A stretch of 64,000 nt of DNA from Dyella dinghuensis. Its GTDB lineage: Bacteria; Pseudomonadota; Gammaproteobacteria; Xanthomonadales; Rhodanobacteraceae. The notes under the pieces are model-generated. The model was not told the DNA's origin and did not search any database. It saw only the letters and a program-made list of their open reading frames with translations. How positions within the stretch are numbered: the first letter of the stretch is position 1; every line of letters starts with the position of its first letter. The position numbers and the translations under genes are program-made. The stretch covers positions 187,214 through 251,213 of the forward strand of contig NZ_RYZR01000002.1 of assembly GCF_003977615.1 (NCBI RefSeq), in the 5' to 3' direction. Positions 28,525-37,649 of this stretch are shown here, piece by piece.

Positions 28525-28685
28525 GGCGCATCCTCGTCTTGTACGGCGGCAGCTTGCGCTTGCGTCGTTTCGTAGACGTGGCGGGCACGTGACACTGGGG
28601 TTACGCGTGTTACCAAACGTGGAAACGTCGCCGAGCGGCTGCAACTGGGCTAGATTTGCATTTCCCTGGACCAGGAGACACGCCG

Positions 28686-29120
28686 ATGAAACGTCTGCTA
28701 TTCACGTTAGCGCTAGTTGCATCTGCCGGCTCCGTGCTGGCGGCGGATGCCCCCACTTTGCCAGTAACCAAAGCCACTGCCGGTGCGCAGGTCTACATCA
28801 TTTCGCCGCAGGACGGTGCCACGGTTCCGCAGACTTTCACTGTGCGGTTCGGATTGAAGGGCATGGGTGTCGCACCTGCTGGCGTCGCCCATGAGAACAC
28901 CGGGCATCATCATTTGCTGATCGACGTCAAAGATCTGCCCGCCGCCGGGCAGCCGATTCCCAAGGACGAGCAGCACGTGCACTTCGGCGGTGGCCAGACC
29001 GAAGCCACCGTAACGTTGAAGCCGGGTACGCATACCTTGCAGCTGGAGCTGGGCGATCTCAACCACATCCCGTTCGACCCGGCGCTGGTGTCGAAGGTCG
29101 TCACCGTACACGTCAAATAA
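28686..29120 (+). CDS. DUF4399 exported protein
   Basis: A 144-residue protein with a signal peptide (1-19, cleavage after VLA) and a single DUF4399 beta-sandwich. The family marks are VYIISPQDGATVP, the His cluster in ENTGHHHLLID and EQHVHFGGGQTE, and the C-terminal KVVTVHVK. The conserved His residues hint at metal binding, but the function is not known. ATG 28686 has AGGAGA upstream. It stands before gltX with a hairpin in the 102-bp gap. Confidence 0.85.
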   Translation: MKRLLFTLALVASAGSVLAADAPTLPVTKATAGAQVYIISPQDGATVPQTFTVRFGLKGMGVAPAGVAHENTGHHHLLIDVKDLPAAGQPIPKDEQHVHFGGGQTEATVTLKPGTHTLQLELGDLNHIPFDPALVSKVVTVHVK

Positions 29121-29133
29121 GCGCGCGCGACAA

Positions 29134-29157
29134 GGCCCTCTCCATAGGGGGAGGGCC
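29134..29157. repeat. Intergenic hairpin of the CCTCTCC/GGAGAGG type
   Basis: A 10-bp stem with one G-T pair (29134-29143 with 29148-29157) and a four-base loop. There is no T tract, so it is more likely a REP-type element than a terminator. Confidence 0.5.
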
Positions 29158-29222
29158 AGATGAAGGCTGGGGCCACGAATCGGCTAAAATGACCGATCCC
29201 GCATCGCGCCTCGACCGAATCC

Positions 29223-30623
29223 ATGACCGTCCGCACTCGTTTCGCTCCCAGCCCCACCGGTTTCCTGCACATCGGTGGCGCACGCACCGCGTTGTACTGC
29301 TGGCTGGAGTCGCGCCGCCGGGGTGGCGAATTCCTGTTGCGCATCGAGGACACCGACCGCGAGCGTTCGACCGACGAAGCCGTAAAAGCGATCATCGACG
29401 CCATGCAATGGCTGGATCTGAGCGCGGACGACGCGCCGATCTATCAGACCCAACGCCTGGCGCGTTACAAGCAGGTCGCCGACGTGCTGCTGGAGACCGG
29501 CAAGGCGTATTACGCCTACGAGTCCAAGGACGAAATCGAAGCCATGCGCGAAGCGGCGATGGCGCGTGGCGAGAAGCCTCGCTACAACGGCTACTACCGT
29601 GATCGCAACGAGCCCTATCGCGACGATCCGAATCGCGTGATCCGCTTCAAGAATCCGCTCGAAGGCACGGTCGTGTTCGACGACAAGGTCAAGGGCAGGG
29701 TGGAGTGGGCCAACGCGGAACTGGACGATCTGGTGATCTTCCGTTCGGACGGCTGGCCGACCTACAACTTCGCCGTGGTTGTCGACGACATCGACATGGG
29801 TATCACCGAAGTGATTCGCGGCGATGACCACGTCAATAACACGCCGCGTCAGATCAACATCTATCACGCGCTCGGTGCGACGGTGCCGGAGTTCGCGCAC
29901 TTGCCGATGATTCTGGACAAGGAAGGCAAGAAGCTGTCCAAGCGCACCAACTCGGTGAGCGTGATGGAATATCGCGATAACGGCTTCCTCCCGCACGCGA
30001 TCCTCAACTACCTCGTACGTCTGGGTTGGTCGCACGGCGATCAGGAAATTTTCTCGCGCGAGGAAATGGTGAAGCTGTTCGACGTCGCCGACGTCAACAA
30101 GGCCGCGTCGCGTTTCGATACCGAAAAGCTGCTATGGCTCAACCAGCATTATCTGAAGAGCGACGATCCGCAAGCGCTGGTCCCTGAATTCACCTGGCAT
30201 CTTGATCGCGCAGGCATCGATATCGGCAAAGGCCCCGCACCCGCCGATGTGATTGTCGCGCTGCGCGATCGCGTGCATACGCTGAAGGAAATGGCCGAGC
30301 GCGCGAAGATCTGGTACGGCCCGATCACCGAGTGGGATGACAAGGCCGTCGCCAAGCATCTGAAGAACGACAGCGCCGTGCAGGTGCTACAGGCATCCCG
30401 CGAGTTGCTTGCCAGCTGCGAATGGAAGCCGGAGCCGATTCATCAGGTGATCGAGCAGGTTGCTGCCAAACTCGACGTGGGCATGGGCAAAATCGCGCAG
30501 CCGTTGCGCGTGGCGATGACTGGCACGCAAGTCTCGCCGTCGATCGATCACACGATTTATCTGACGGGTCGCGAGGAAGCGCTGAAACGCATCGATGACG
30601 CGATAGCGTTGGCGAGCAGCTAA
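29223..30623 (+). CDS. gltX: Glutamate--tRNA ligase
   Basis: A 466-residue class I aminoacyl-tRNA synthetase. The HIGH-type motif is HIGG at 16-19 ([17 protein letters not shown]) and the KMSKS-type motif KLSKR at 237-241. Length and N-terminus fit true GltX rather than the short tRNA-Asp-modifying YadB paralogue, which lacks the anticodon-binding domain. A TAAAAT sequence 34 bases upstream may be its -10. Confidence 0.97.
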   Translation: MTVRTRFAPSPTGFLHIGGARTALYCWLESRRRGGEFLLRIEDTDRERSTDEAVKAIIDAMQWLDLSADDAPIYQTQRLARYKQVADVLLETGKAYYAYESKDEIEAMREAAMARGEKPRYNGYYRDRNEPYRDDPNRVIRFKNPLEGTVVFDDKVKGRVEWANAELDDLVIFRSDGWPTYNFAVVVDDIDMGITEVIRGDDHVNNTPRQINIYHALGATVPEFAHLPMILDKEGKKLSKRTNSVSVMEYRDNGFLPHAILNYLVRLGWSHGDQEIFSREEMVKLFDVADVNKAASRFDTEKLLWLNQHYLKSDDPQALVPEFTWHLDRAGIDIGKGPAPADVIVALRDRVHTLKEMAERAKIWYGPITEWDDKAVAKHLKNDSAVQVLQASRELLASCEWKPEPIHQVIEQVAAKLDVGMGKIAQPLRVAMTGTQVSPSIDHTIYLTGREEALKRIDDAIALASS

Positions 30624-30678
30624 TCACTGCAGAGCTTGGGTGATCGATGCTCTGGTCCGAGCATCGACGTCGGTACCG

Positions 30679-31479
30679 TCAATGAAAGAACGAAGTCACT
30701 GGCGGTAGCGTGTCGACGGGTTCGATGCGTATCCATGAGGTGCTGTTCTGCGCGCGGTCACGCTTTTCCATCAGATGCATCAGCCGGAACCGCGATTCCG
30801 ACAGAAGCTGCCGCGTGATCGACACATCGCTCTCGCTCATTCCCTGCACGATGCGCTTGGGAATTTTCTGTTCGTTGAAGCATTCGATCATGCGTTCAAG
30901 CGTCAGGAACGACGGCACATGCGACGAAGCGCTGTCGATGAAAATCGATGATGTGCTCGCCATGCGCGGCAGAAAAGCACGTACGATGTTATGCACAAAG
31001 TCAGGCGAATGCATGTAATCGGAAAACAGAAGGTCGATCGGCTTGTGCTCGAAATCAGCCGTCAAACTGGTGGGGTTGTCGAGGTCGATGTCGGTTTTCC
31101 TGAAGACGACATGTTCGCGTACATCGCATAGGTCGAGCAGCGAAAGCACAAATTCCTCGTACGTTCCCTGTTTGGCAATCCGGCCCAGCGATTCGATGGG
31201 ACCGGTAGGCGATACGGCAAGGAAGTTCCTGACGTCGGGCACCTGGAAATGGCTGCCGTTGTCGTAGGTATAGAGGGTGCCGACACCGTTCTCTTTCATC
31301 GCGGCGGCAATCCAGGCAGTAGTCACGCCCATGCCGGTGCCAAGTTCCACGACGACTTCCGGTCTTTCCCTGCGTACCAGGCTGTAGAGCAATGTGCAGA
31401 TATCTTCACTGCCGTAGATCGGGCCGAGTTGATAGCGGGCCGCCAACAGTTCCGGAAAATTCGAGGCGATGTTCCACAT
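30679..31479 (-). CDS. Class I SAM-dependent methyltransferase-like protein
   Basis: A 266-residue protein with the SAM motif I EVVVELGTGMGVTTAW at about 41-56, then YTYDNGSHF (acidic motif II position) and LLFSDYMHSPDFV. The layout is that of the O-methyltransferase/cephalosporin-hydroxylase-like branch. The acceptor is unknown. The ATG at 31479 starts the conserved part; the frame runs on to 31644 with residues that look chance-made. It is divergent from a small membrane protein gene and convergent with gltX. Confidence 0.72.
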   Translation of the reverse strand: MWNIASNFPELLAARYQLGPIYGSEDICTLLYSLVRRERPEVVVELGTGMGVTTAWIAAAMKENGVGTLYTYDNGSHFQVPDVRNFLAVSPTGPIESLGRIAKQGTYEEFVLSLLDLCDVREHVVFRKTDIDLDNPTSLTADFEHKPIDLLFSDYMHSPDFVHNIVRAFLPRMASTSSIFIDSASSHVPSFLTLERMIECFNEQKIPKRIVQGMSESDVSITRQLLSESRFRLMHLMEKRDRAQNSTSWIRIEPVDTLPPVTSFFH

Positions 31480-31619
31480 GCGGATGGAAGATTCCTGAGA
31501 GTGATGGTGCAACCACAAGCGCGCACCGACGACTGCGACACTGCACGTCAGCGGTCTTCTAGGCCAGAATGCCGAGCATTGGTCCAGTCGCGCGCGCTGC
31601 GCTCGTATCGAGAAGCATA

Positions 31620-31889
31620 ATGGATGAGCTGATTGCCAAGGCAACGCAGGGCGTCGATATGAGTTCGCCCGACGCGTCCCTTCACATCTTCATGAACCTG
31701 ATGAACATGCTGCCCATGGCCGCGCTGTTCTGGTGGAGTGTGGTTTTCGTTGCCGTCGGCGCGTTGCTGGGCTGGTGGCGGGGTCGAACGATGGCCGGTA
31801 TCGTCTGGGCGCTGACACTGGGGCCGATCGGCTGGATTATTGTCCTGCTCATCCCCAAATCGGCGAAGCCGCCGCCGCTGCCGCGCTAA
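31620..31889 (+). CDS. Small two-span membrane protein
   Basis: An 89-residue protein with an amphipathic N-terminus and two hydrophobic spans (about 28-48 and 55-75) separated by a short basic turn WWRGRTMAG; the end KSAKPPPLPR is basic and Pro-rich. The pattern GPIGWIIVLLIP is common in small phospholipase-D-nuclease-like N-terminal or DUF-type membrane proteins. I cannot name a function. It ends 43 bases before the Zur start and may share its transcript. Confidence 0.6.
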   Translation: MDELIAKATQGVDMSSPDASLHIFMNLMNMLPMAALFWWSVVFVAVGALLGWWRGRTMAGIVWALTLGPIGWIIVLLIPKSAKPPPLPR

Positions 31890-31932
31890 TGTTCAACCGC
31901 GGGGGTGTATTATCGAAACCGAGGTGAATCCG

Positions 31933-32415
31933 TTGAGTGACAGTCAGTCCGTCAAAGCGCACGTCCATCATCACCACGACGGTCCGAAGGAGTTCGTCGC
32001 GGCGGTGGAGCATGCCAGCGAAGAACGCGGCCTGCGTCTTACGCCACTGCGCAAGGAAGTGCTGGAACTCATCGCGGCTGCCGGCAAGCCGGTCAAGGCG
32101 TACGACTTGCTCGATCACCTGCGCGAACGCCACGGTAATGCGGCGCCGCCCACGGTTTATCGCGCACTCGATTTCCTGCTTGAGCATGGCTTCATTCACA
32201 AGCTGGAATCGATCAATGCGTTCGTGTCGTGCCATCACCCGGCCGAAGCGCACCAGGTGCCGTTCCTGATTTGCGACGTCTGCTCCAGTGCGCAAGAAGT
32301 GTGCGATGAGCGGGTGGCCGACCTCATCGAAGCGCAGGCCAAGGCCTTCGGCTTTCGTCCGCAGGCGCAGACGCTGGAAGTGCACGGCATCTGCAAAGAC
32401 TGCCGCAAAGCCTGA
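31933..32415 (+). CDS. zur: Fur-family zinc-type regulator (Zur-like)
   Basis: A 160-residue Fur-family repressor. Residues 10-15 are a His-rich cluster, the winged helix covers about 32-95 (LTPLRKEVLELI, PPTVYRALDFL), and two CxxC pairs (Cys114/117 and Cys154/157) form the structural zinc site. Zur rather than Fur is suggested by the sequence type, the Cys pairs and the zinc-export genes that follow. The TTG at 31933 is preferred because GAGGTG lies six bases before it; a GTG at 31924 within that sequence is the alternative. Confidence 0.83.
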   Translation: MSDSQSVKAHVHHHHDGPKEFVAAVEHASEERGLRLTPLRKEVLELIAAAGKPVKAYDLLDHLRERHGNAAPPTVYRALDFLLEHGFIHKLESINAFVSCHHPAEAHQVPFLICDVCSSAQEVCDERVADLIEAQAKAFGFRPQAQTLEVHGICKDCRKA

Positions 32416-32464
32416 TTTCACCTGTTATCTGCCACCCTGAACCCGGTCGCTTGCGTGCGGCCAG

Positions 32465-32484
32465 TTGATGTTATATTGTATCAA
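32465..32484. promoter_or_regulatory. Candidate Zur operator before merC-like gene
   Basis: A 20-bp imperfect inverted repeat with outer arms TTGAT/ATCAA and core GTTATATTGTATC, close to the gammaproteobacterial Zur box pattern GTTATA-N-TATAAC. It lies 45 bases before the MerC-like gene and also contains a plausible -10 sequence, so a bound Zur would block or alter transcription. Confidence 0.45.
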
Positions 32485-32528
32485 AACGATGCCGCCCCTC
32501 GGCTAACCCCTGCATGGTGTAGTCCCAC

Positions 32529-32960
32529 ATGGATTCCACGCCAACGCCGCCCCCGACCCGCTGGTGGAACTTCGCCGACAGAGTCGGTGCCACCGCGTCA
32601 TTTCTCTGCGCCATTCACTGCGCGTTGCTGCCGTTTGTTCTGGCGATTCTTCCCTTGCTTGGGTTGAGCTTTCTCGCCGATCACGCGTTTGAGCGGGGCT
32701 TTGTGCTGTGTGCCAGTGCGCTTGCGCTGTTTGCGCTCGTCAATGGCTACCGCCGTCATCATCGTTCGCTACCGCTTCGATTGGCGTTTCCAGGCTTGGC
32801 GCTGCTGGTGATGGGCGTCACCTTTGCCGAAAACTATTCGATCATCCTGCACAGCGTGCTGGTCACTTGCGGTGGTTTGCTGGTTGCCAGTGCTCACTTC
32901 GTCAATCTTCGATTCGATCGTCAGCTTGGCCATGTACACGGCCCGCACTGCGCGCATTGA
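32529..32960 (+). CDS. MerC-domain membrane protein
   Basis: A 143-residue protein with four membrane spans and the MerC signature CAIHC at 27-31, where the two Cys bind a soft metal. The C-terminus carries a second potential metal site (GHVHGPHCAH). In mercury operons MerC carries Hg2+ inward, but no other mer genes are near and MerC-domain proteins occur widely in Zur neighbourhoods. Its position after zur and a candidate Zur box, and before a zinc exporter, suggests a role in zinc handling. Confidence 0.83.
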   Translation: MDSTPTPPPTRWWNFADRVGATASFLCAIHCALLPFVLAILPLLGLSFLADHAFERGFVLCASALALFALVNGYRRHHRSLPLRLAFPGLALLVMGVTFAENYSIILHSVLVTCGGLLVASAHFVNLRFDRQLGHVHGPHCAH

Positions 32961-33007
32961 GCGTGCGGTGATTGTGTAACGGCGGCGATGCTTCCTAGCA
33001 TTATTGA

Positions 33008-33952
33008 ATGAATCACGCGCATAGCCACGCCTGCGAGCATCACGATCACCCTCAGGAAGTAACGAGGGCGACGGGCCGCGAGCGCAAGTTGCTGTTCGCG
33101 TTCGTGCTCACCACCGGCATGATGGTCGCCGAAGTGGTTGGCGGCTTGTGGTCGGGATCGCTGGCACTGCTAGCCGATGCGGGGCATATGCTGGTCGATT
33201 CGCTGGCGCTTGCACTGGCTTTTTTCGCCGTGCGCCTGGCGTTGCGTCCGGCGGATGCGCGTCGTACCTATGGCTACGGGCGTCTGGAAGTGCTGGCTGG
33301 TTTCGTCAATGCGCTCACGCAGTTTGTACTGGTCGGGTTTATTGCGTACGAAGCCATCACGCGACTGTTCAAGCCGGTCGAGATTCTCTCCGGCGTGATG
33401 CTTGGTGTTGCGATCGTTGGCTTGATCGTCAATTTGATCGTGCTGCGCACTCTGCATGGGCATGCCCACGATGACGTGAACCTCGGCGCAGCGACGTTGC
33501 ACGTGCTGGGCGATCTTCTGGGTTCCGTGGGTGCCGTGCTTGCCGCACTGGCGGTTCGCTGGATGGGCTGGAATTGGGCCGACCCGGTGCTGTCGTTGCT
33601 GGTGTCGCTGTTGATTTTGCACAGCGCGTGGCAGCTGCTGCGCCGTTCGACGCACATCCTGCTCGAAGGTGTGCCTGAGGGCATGGACCCGCAGGAAGTC
33701 GAAACCGTGCTTCGAACCGTCGATATATCCATTCGCGATGTGCACCACCTGCATGTGTGGCAGCTCGCCTCCGGCTCGCGCATGGCGACGCTGCACCTCG
33801 AGCTGCACGATCACAATGACGGCGCACGCGTGCTGGCTGCCGTGAATCGCACCCTGCAGGAGCGCTTCGGCATCCGCCATACCACCGTCCAGATCGACCT
33901 GGGCGACTGCCCCGACGGCGACCCCGGCTGCAATGCTCATCACCCCCACTAA
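33008..33952 (+). CDS. Cation diffusion facilitator (zinc exporter, ZitB/CzcD-like)
   Basis: A 314-residue CDF transporter with six membrane spans. The metal site is the HxxxD pair in span 2 (His60/Asp64) and span 5 (His165/Asp169); this HD-HD set is typical of zinc-selective members. His-rich ends (HAHSHACEHHDH at the start and CNAHHPH at the end) can bind metal. It expels Zn2+ (perhaps Cd2+ or Co2+) in exchange for protons. Spacing of 47 bases from the MerC-like gene suggests shared transcription. Confidence 0.9.
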   Translation: MNHAHSHACEHHDHPQEVTRATGRERKLLFAFVLTTGMMVAEVVGGLWSGSLALLADAGHMLVDSLALALAFFAVRLALRPADARRTYGYGRLEVLAGFVNALTQFVLVGFIAYEAITRLFKPVEILSGVMLGVAIVGLIVNLIVLRTLHGHAHDDVNLGAATLHVLGDLLGSVGAVLAALAVRWMGWNWADPVLSLLVSLLILHSAWQLLRRSTHILLEGVPEGMDPQEVETVLRTVDISIRDVHHLHVWQLASGSRMATLHLELHDHNDGARVLAAVNRTLQERFGIRHTTVQIDLGDCPDGDPGCNAHHPH

Positions 33953-34027
33953 GGGCGCCCTTGGCGCTTGAGGGCGCCGCTGCTAGGATGGTTGACCGTC
34001 CACAGCATTACGCTTCAAGGAGTTCTT

Positions 34028-34192
34028 ATGGGTAAGGGTGATCGTAAAACCCGTCGCGGCAAGACCTACCGTGGCAGCTACGGCAACACGCGCGCGCACT
34101 CCTCGGCGCAGCCCGCCGTGGCCGGTGCCAAGCCGACCGTGACCAAGCCGGCAGCCGTCAAGAAAGCCGCTCCGAAGAAAAAGTCGGCCTGA
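34028..34192 (+). CDS. 30S ribosomal protein THX
   Basis: A 54-residue, strongly basic protein. MGKGDRKTRRGKTYRGSYG is the THX (bS31-type) signature; this short peptide sits in a cavity at the head of the 30S subunit. The tail (Ala/Lys-rich, ending KKAAPKKKSA) is longer than in Thermus, as in other proteobacteria. AAGGAG lies before the ATG at 34028 and a strong terminator follows, so it is its own transcription unit. Confidence 0.9.
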   Translation: MGKGDRKTRRGKTYRGSYGNTRAHSSAQPAVAGAKPTVTKPAAVKKAAPKKKSA

Positions 34193-34212
34193 GCTTCCCA
34201 GCCCGGCGTCCT

Positions 34213-34239
34213 AAAAGCCCCCGCTAGCCGGGGGCTTTT
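34213..34239 (+). terminator. Rho-independent terminator after the THX gene
   Basis: An 11-bp stem (34213-34223 with 34229-34239) with a five-base loop; the arms end in AAAA and TTTT, so it can work in both directions. Confidence 0.9.
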
Positions 34240-34307
34240 CATTATCCGGGGACAGGCCTTCGCACTACACTCACGCCGCCAAATCTCGTGGCGGGGAGAG
34301 GATCGAT

Positions 34308-34907
34308 ATGGCGGTGCCCGCACCCAGCGCGTTACCGGAAGTCGATATCTATCTGCACGTACGCGTGCTGATGGGCATGATCGTCGGTCTTGCGCTGACA
34401 CACCTGCTGCGTCACGCCGCGCGCATCGTCGAGCACCCCAAACAGACCGGCATCTACTGGGTGCACCTGGTCTGGGCGTTCTCCATGTTTCTTTTCCTGC
34501 TGCATTTCTGGTGGTGGGAATTCCGGCTCGCGTCGTTGCAGCAGTGGAGTTTCAACTTGTACATGTTCGTGGTGATCTATGCGCTGCTGTTGTATCTGCT
34601 GTGTGCGCTGATCTTTCCCGAACAAATCGCCGGTTATAGAGATTATCGGGACTACTATTATTCCCGCCGCGCCTGGTTCTTCGGCACGCTCGCCGTGACG
34701 TATGTGATCGACTATGCCGACACCTGGGTGAAAGGACCCGATTATCTGCGCAGCTTCGGTACGGAATACGCGATACGCAATGGCGCATACATCGTGTTGT
34801 GTCTTGTCGCCATCTGGACGCGGCGGCCACGCTTTCATGAACTCTTCGCGGTAGCGGGCGTTATTTACCAGCTCTCATGGATCGCGCGCGAATTCGAAAC
34901 GCTGTGA
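34308..34907 (+). CDS. Integral membrane protein of unknown function
   Basis: A 199-residue protein with about six hydrophobic spans, spread evenly, and aromatic-rich loops (HFWWWEF, YRDYRDYYYSRRAWF). No catalytic motif is seen. GGGGAGAGG lies before the ATG at 34308. It is convergent with hutI: the stops are adjacent (34907/34908). I do not recognise a family. Confidence 0.7.
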   Translation: MAVPAPSALPEVDIYLHVRVLMGMIVGLALTHLLRHAARIVEHPKQTGIYWVHLVWAFSMFLFLLHFWWWEFRLASLQQWSFNLYMFVVIYALLLYLLCALIFPEQIAGYRDYRDYYYSRRAWFFGTLAVTYVIDYADTWVKGPDYLRSFGTEYAIRNGAYIVLCLVAIWTRRPRFHELFAVAGVIYQLSWIAREFETL

Positions 34908-36122
34908 TTACTTCGGCATGCCGCCGATCCATACCTGCCGCACCAGACCGCCGCCGATCCAGTAACACAATTCCGCCGGTTGCCTGGCATTCCAAACGAC
35001 GAGATCGGCGCGCTTTCCAGCTGCCAACGTGCCGCGATCGGATAAACCCAGAGCGCGTGCGGCATTTACCGTAATGCCGCGCAACGCTTCTTCAGGCGTC
35101 AGCCTGAACAACGTGCACGCCATGTTCGCCGCCAGTCGCAAGGACAGAAGCGGCGAGGTACCTGGATTGCAATCGGTCGCAATCGCCATCGGAACGCCGT
35201 GCGAGCGCAGTGCGTCGATTGGCGGAAGCTTGGTTTCGCGCAGCGCATAGAAAGCGCCGGGCAAAAGTACGGCAACCGTACCGGCACGCGCCATCGCCTG
35301 AATACCCGAATCGCTCAGGTATTCGAGATGGTCGGCGGACAATCCACCGTATTCGGCGACCAGCGCGGCACCGTCCAGATCCGATAACTGTTCGGCGTGC
35401 AGCTTCACCCGCAAGCCAAGCAGGCGCGCATGCTCGAACACGCGCTCTGTTTCGGCGCGCGTGAAACCGATGCCTTCGCAGAACGCATCCACGGCATCGA
35501 CCAGGCCTTCGTTCGCTAGCGGGGGTAGCAGTTCGTCGCAGACGAGTGAAACGTAGTCATCGCGGCGATCCTTGTATTCCGGTGGAATCGCATGCAGCCC
35601 GAGAAAGCTGGTCTGGACATGGATGCCCAGCGCTTCACCCAGGCGCCGCGCCACGCGCAACATGCGCCGCTCCGATTCCAGCTCCAGTCCGTAGCCGGAT
35701 TTGACTTCCAGCGTGGTGACGCCATCGGCCAACAACGAGCGAGCACGCGGTAGCGATTGCGCGAAGAGTTCGTCTTCGCTCGCATGACGGGTTGCGCGTA
35801 CCGTCGACACGATGCCGCCGCCTGCGCGCGCAATCTCTTCGTAACTCGCGCCATTCAGACGCAGGTCGAATTCCTGCGCACGATCGCCGCCAAAGACCAG
35901 ATGCGTGTGGCAGTCGATCAATCCCGGTGTGACCAGCGCGCCATCGAGATCATGAACTTCTACCGCTGTTGCGGCGGAAGCCGAAGGAAGATCGCGCATC
36001 GCGCCGAGCCAGACGATGCGGCCGTCCTGACAGGCAATCGCGGCGTCGGTAAGCAGTCCGTGGCTGGCTTCGCCGACAAAGGTGGCGAGCGATGCATTCG
36101 TCAGCAGCAAATCCCAGTTCAT
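34908..36122 (-). CDS. hutI: Imidazolonepropionase
   Basis: A 404-residue metal-dependent amidohydrolase that opens the imidazolone ring to give N-formimino-L-glutamate, the third step of histidine breakdown. The metal-binding [18 protein letters not shown] is near 77-94 and the late Asp region is [10 protein letters not shown]. Length is normal. Its start overlaps the stop of the CLC channel gene (ATGA at 36119-36122), so it is expressed with that gene and not with hutF or hutU. Confidence 0.95.
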   Translation of the reverse strand: MNWDLLLTNASLATFVGEASHGLLTDAAIACQDGRIVWLGAMRDLPSASAATAVEVHDLDGALVTPGLIDCHTHLVFGGDRAQEFDLRLNGASYEEIARAGGGIVSTVRATRHASEDELFAQSLPRARSLLADGVTTLEVKSGYGLELESERRMLRVARRLGEALGIHVQTSFLGLHAIPPEYKDRRDDYVSLVCDELLPPLANEGLVDAVDAFCEGIGFTRAETERVFEHARLLGLRVKLHAEQLSDLDGAALVAEYGGLSADHLEYLSDSGIQAMARAGTVAVLLPGAFYALRETKLPPIDALRSHGVPMAIATDCNPGTSPLLSLRLAANMACTLFRLTPEEALRGITVNAARALGLSDRGTLAAGKRADLVVWNARQPAELCYWIGGGLVRQVWIGGMPK

Positions 36123-37588
36123 GGCTCAGGCTTTTCGTCGGGTAGATCGATAGGCGCGACGGGTTCGCCGTAAGCGCTGGTCGGACCCACGTCGCCACTT
36201 ACCGGTGACGGTTTGTACTGCTCCTCGGCGGCAGCGCGCTGCGCCTGTTGCTGCTCGAAATCCTGGATCAAGCGTTCGGCGAAATCCTTGTACACCGGCG
36301 TGGGGCAGAAGATCGATGCCGCAGCGCGCGCCAGCAGGCAAGCCGCCATGATCGGAATCACCATGTCCTGATTGTTCGTCAGTTCCATCGCAATCACGGC
36401 CGATGTTAGCGGAGCACCGGTCACGCCGGAGAGATAAGCACTCATGCCCAGCAGCACCACCGCGGCTTCCGGCGCATGCGGCAGGAAGTAAGCGATGTTG
36501 TGGCCAATGCCTGCGCCCACCGCCAAGGCCGGCGAAAAAATGCCGCCGGGAATACCGGCCCAATAGGAAACCACGTTGGCAAGCAGCTTGACGATGCCGA
36601 AACCGTGGCCCGGCGTGACAGGTGCTTCCTGCACGAAGGCGCGCGCTTGTGCGTAGCCCGTGCCGTACACGTCGTTATGCGAATACACGCCAAGCAATGC
36701 CAGTGCAAGTCCGCAACCCACGGCGAACAGAACCGGATTGCGTTCGCGCAATCGGCCAATCGCAGCGAGTGGTCCGTGGCGACTCAGCAGAATCAGCCGG
36801 GCAAACAGGCCACCCAACAAACCACCGACGAGTCCGCATTCCAATACAGCCAACCATGCATGCCCCAGCGGCAGGCTGGTTTGCACCGTGCCGAAGTAGG
36901 CATAGTTGCCGGTAATACCGAGCGACACGACGCCGCCCACGATCACGGCGGTCAGCAATAAGCCGCTGAAGCGGTGCTCGAACGTTCCGGCCAGTTCTTC
37001 GATGGCGAACACCACACCGGCCAACGGCGTATTGAACGCGGCCGCGATACCTGCGGCACCACCGGCGAGAATAAAGCGCGAGATCGCCTTGGGATCCGAG
37101 AAGCCAAACCTTCTTCCCAGCGAGTAGAACAAGCCTGCGCCGACGTGCACGGTCGGACCTTCGCGGCCAATCGATGCACCTACGGCAAGCGCAACCAGCG
37201 TCAGCACCATTTTGCTGGCGGCAATCGGCAGCGCCAGCATGCGCGTGCGAAACGTTTCATCCTCGATGTGGATGGAGGCAATCGCCTGCGGAATGCCGCT
37301 GCCACGTGCGGCACGCAACCGGCCTTCGGTTGCCCATGACAACAAGCCGAATACGGCGGGCGTCATGATCAACGGAATCCAGATGCCGTGCGCCACGATC
37401 TTCTGGAACAACGCATAGGCCCAGTCGCTAGCCTTGGCAAACAGAATCGCGGCCAGTGCAACCAGGATGGCGCCGCTCCATAAGGCGATGCGGCGCTTCC
37501 ATTGATAGGGAGCAAAAAATTCGTGACCAAGCACGGCGCGCAGTCGTGGATTCGAGGCTTTGGGTGGCTGTGCGGGAGACTCGGACAT
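36119..37588 (-). CDS. CLC-type chloride channel/antiporter
   Basis: A 489-residue membrane protein of the CLC family. Selectivity motifs are GSGIP (96-100), GREGP (141-145, with the gating Glu143) and [12 protein letters not shown]. Retention of the gating Glu fits a Cl-/H+ antiporter of ClcA type. The ATG at 37588 is chosen as it gives the Pro-rich cytoplasmic start [10 protein letters not shown]. It is coupled to hutI downstream. There is no C-terminal CBS pair. Confidence 0.9.
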   Translation of the reverse strand: MSESPAQPPKASNPRLRAVLGHEFFAPYQWKRRIALWSGAILVALAAILFAKASDWAYALFQKIVAHGIWIPLIMTPAVFGLLSWATEGRLRAARGSGIPQAIASIHIEDETFRTRMLALPIAASKMVLTLVALAVGASIGREGPTVHVGAGLFYSLGRRFGFSDPKAISRFILAGGAAGIAAAFNTPLAGVVFAIEELAGTFEHRFSGLLLTAVIVGGVVSLGITGNYAYFGTVQTSLPLGHAWLAVLECGLVGGLLGGLFARLILLSRHGPLAAIGRLRERNPVLFAVGCGLALALLGVYSHNDVYGTGYAQARAFVQEAPVTPGHGFGIVKLLANVVSYWAGIPGGIFSPALAVGAGIGHNIAYFLPHAPEAAVVLLGMSAYLSGVTGAPLTSAVIAMELTNNQDMVIPIMAACLLARAAASIFCPTPVYKDFAERLIQDFEQQQAQRAAAEEQYKPSPVSGDVGPTSAYGEPVAPIDLPDEKPEP

Positions 37589-37616
37589 GCGCCGATTATG
37601 GCAGATGCCTTGCGCT

Positions 37617-37640
37617 TCCTCTCCCCTTGTGAGGAGAGGA
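37617..37640. repeat. Intergenic hairpin of the CCTCTCC/GGAGAGG type
   Basis: An 8-bp stem TCCTCTCC/GGAGAGGA with an eight-base loop, between the CLC gene and the GNAT-nitrilase gene. No T tract follows on either strand. Confidence 0.5.
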
Positions 37641-37649
37641 GCCTGCAAG

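Noticed and set aside
32529-32960. Mercury resistance operon
   Set aside because: Only the MerC domain is present; merR, merT, merP and merA are absent, and the neighbours handle zinc.
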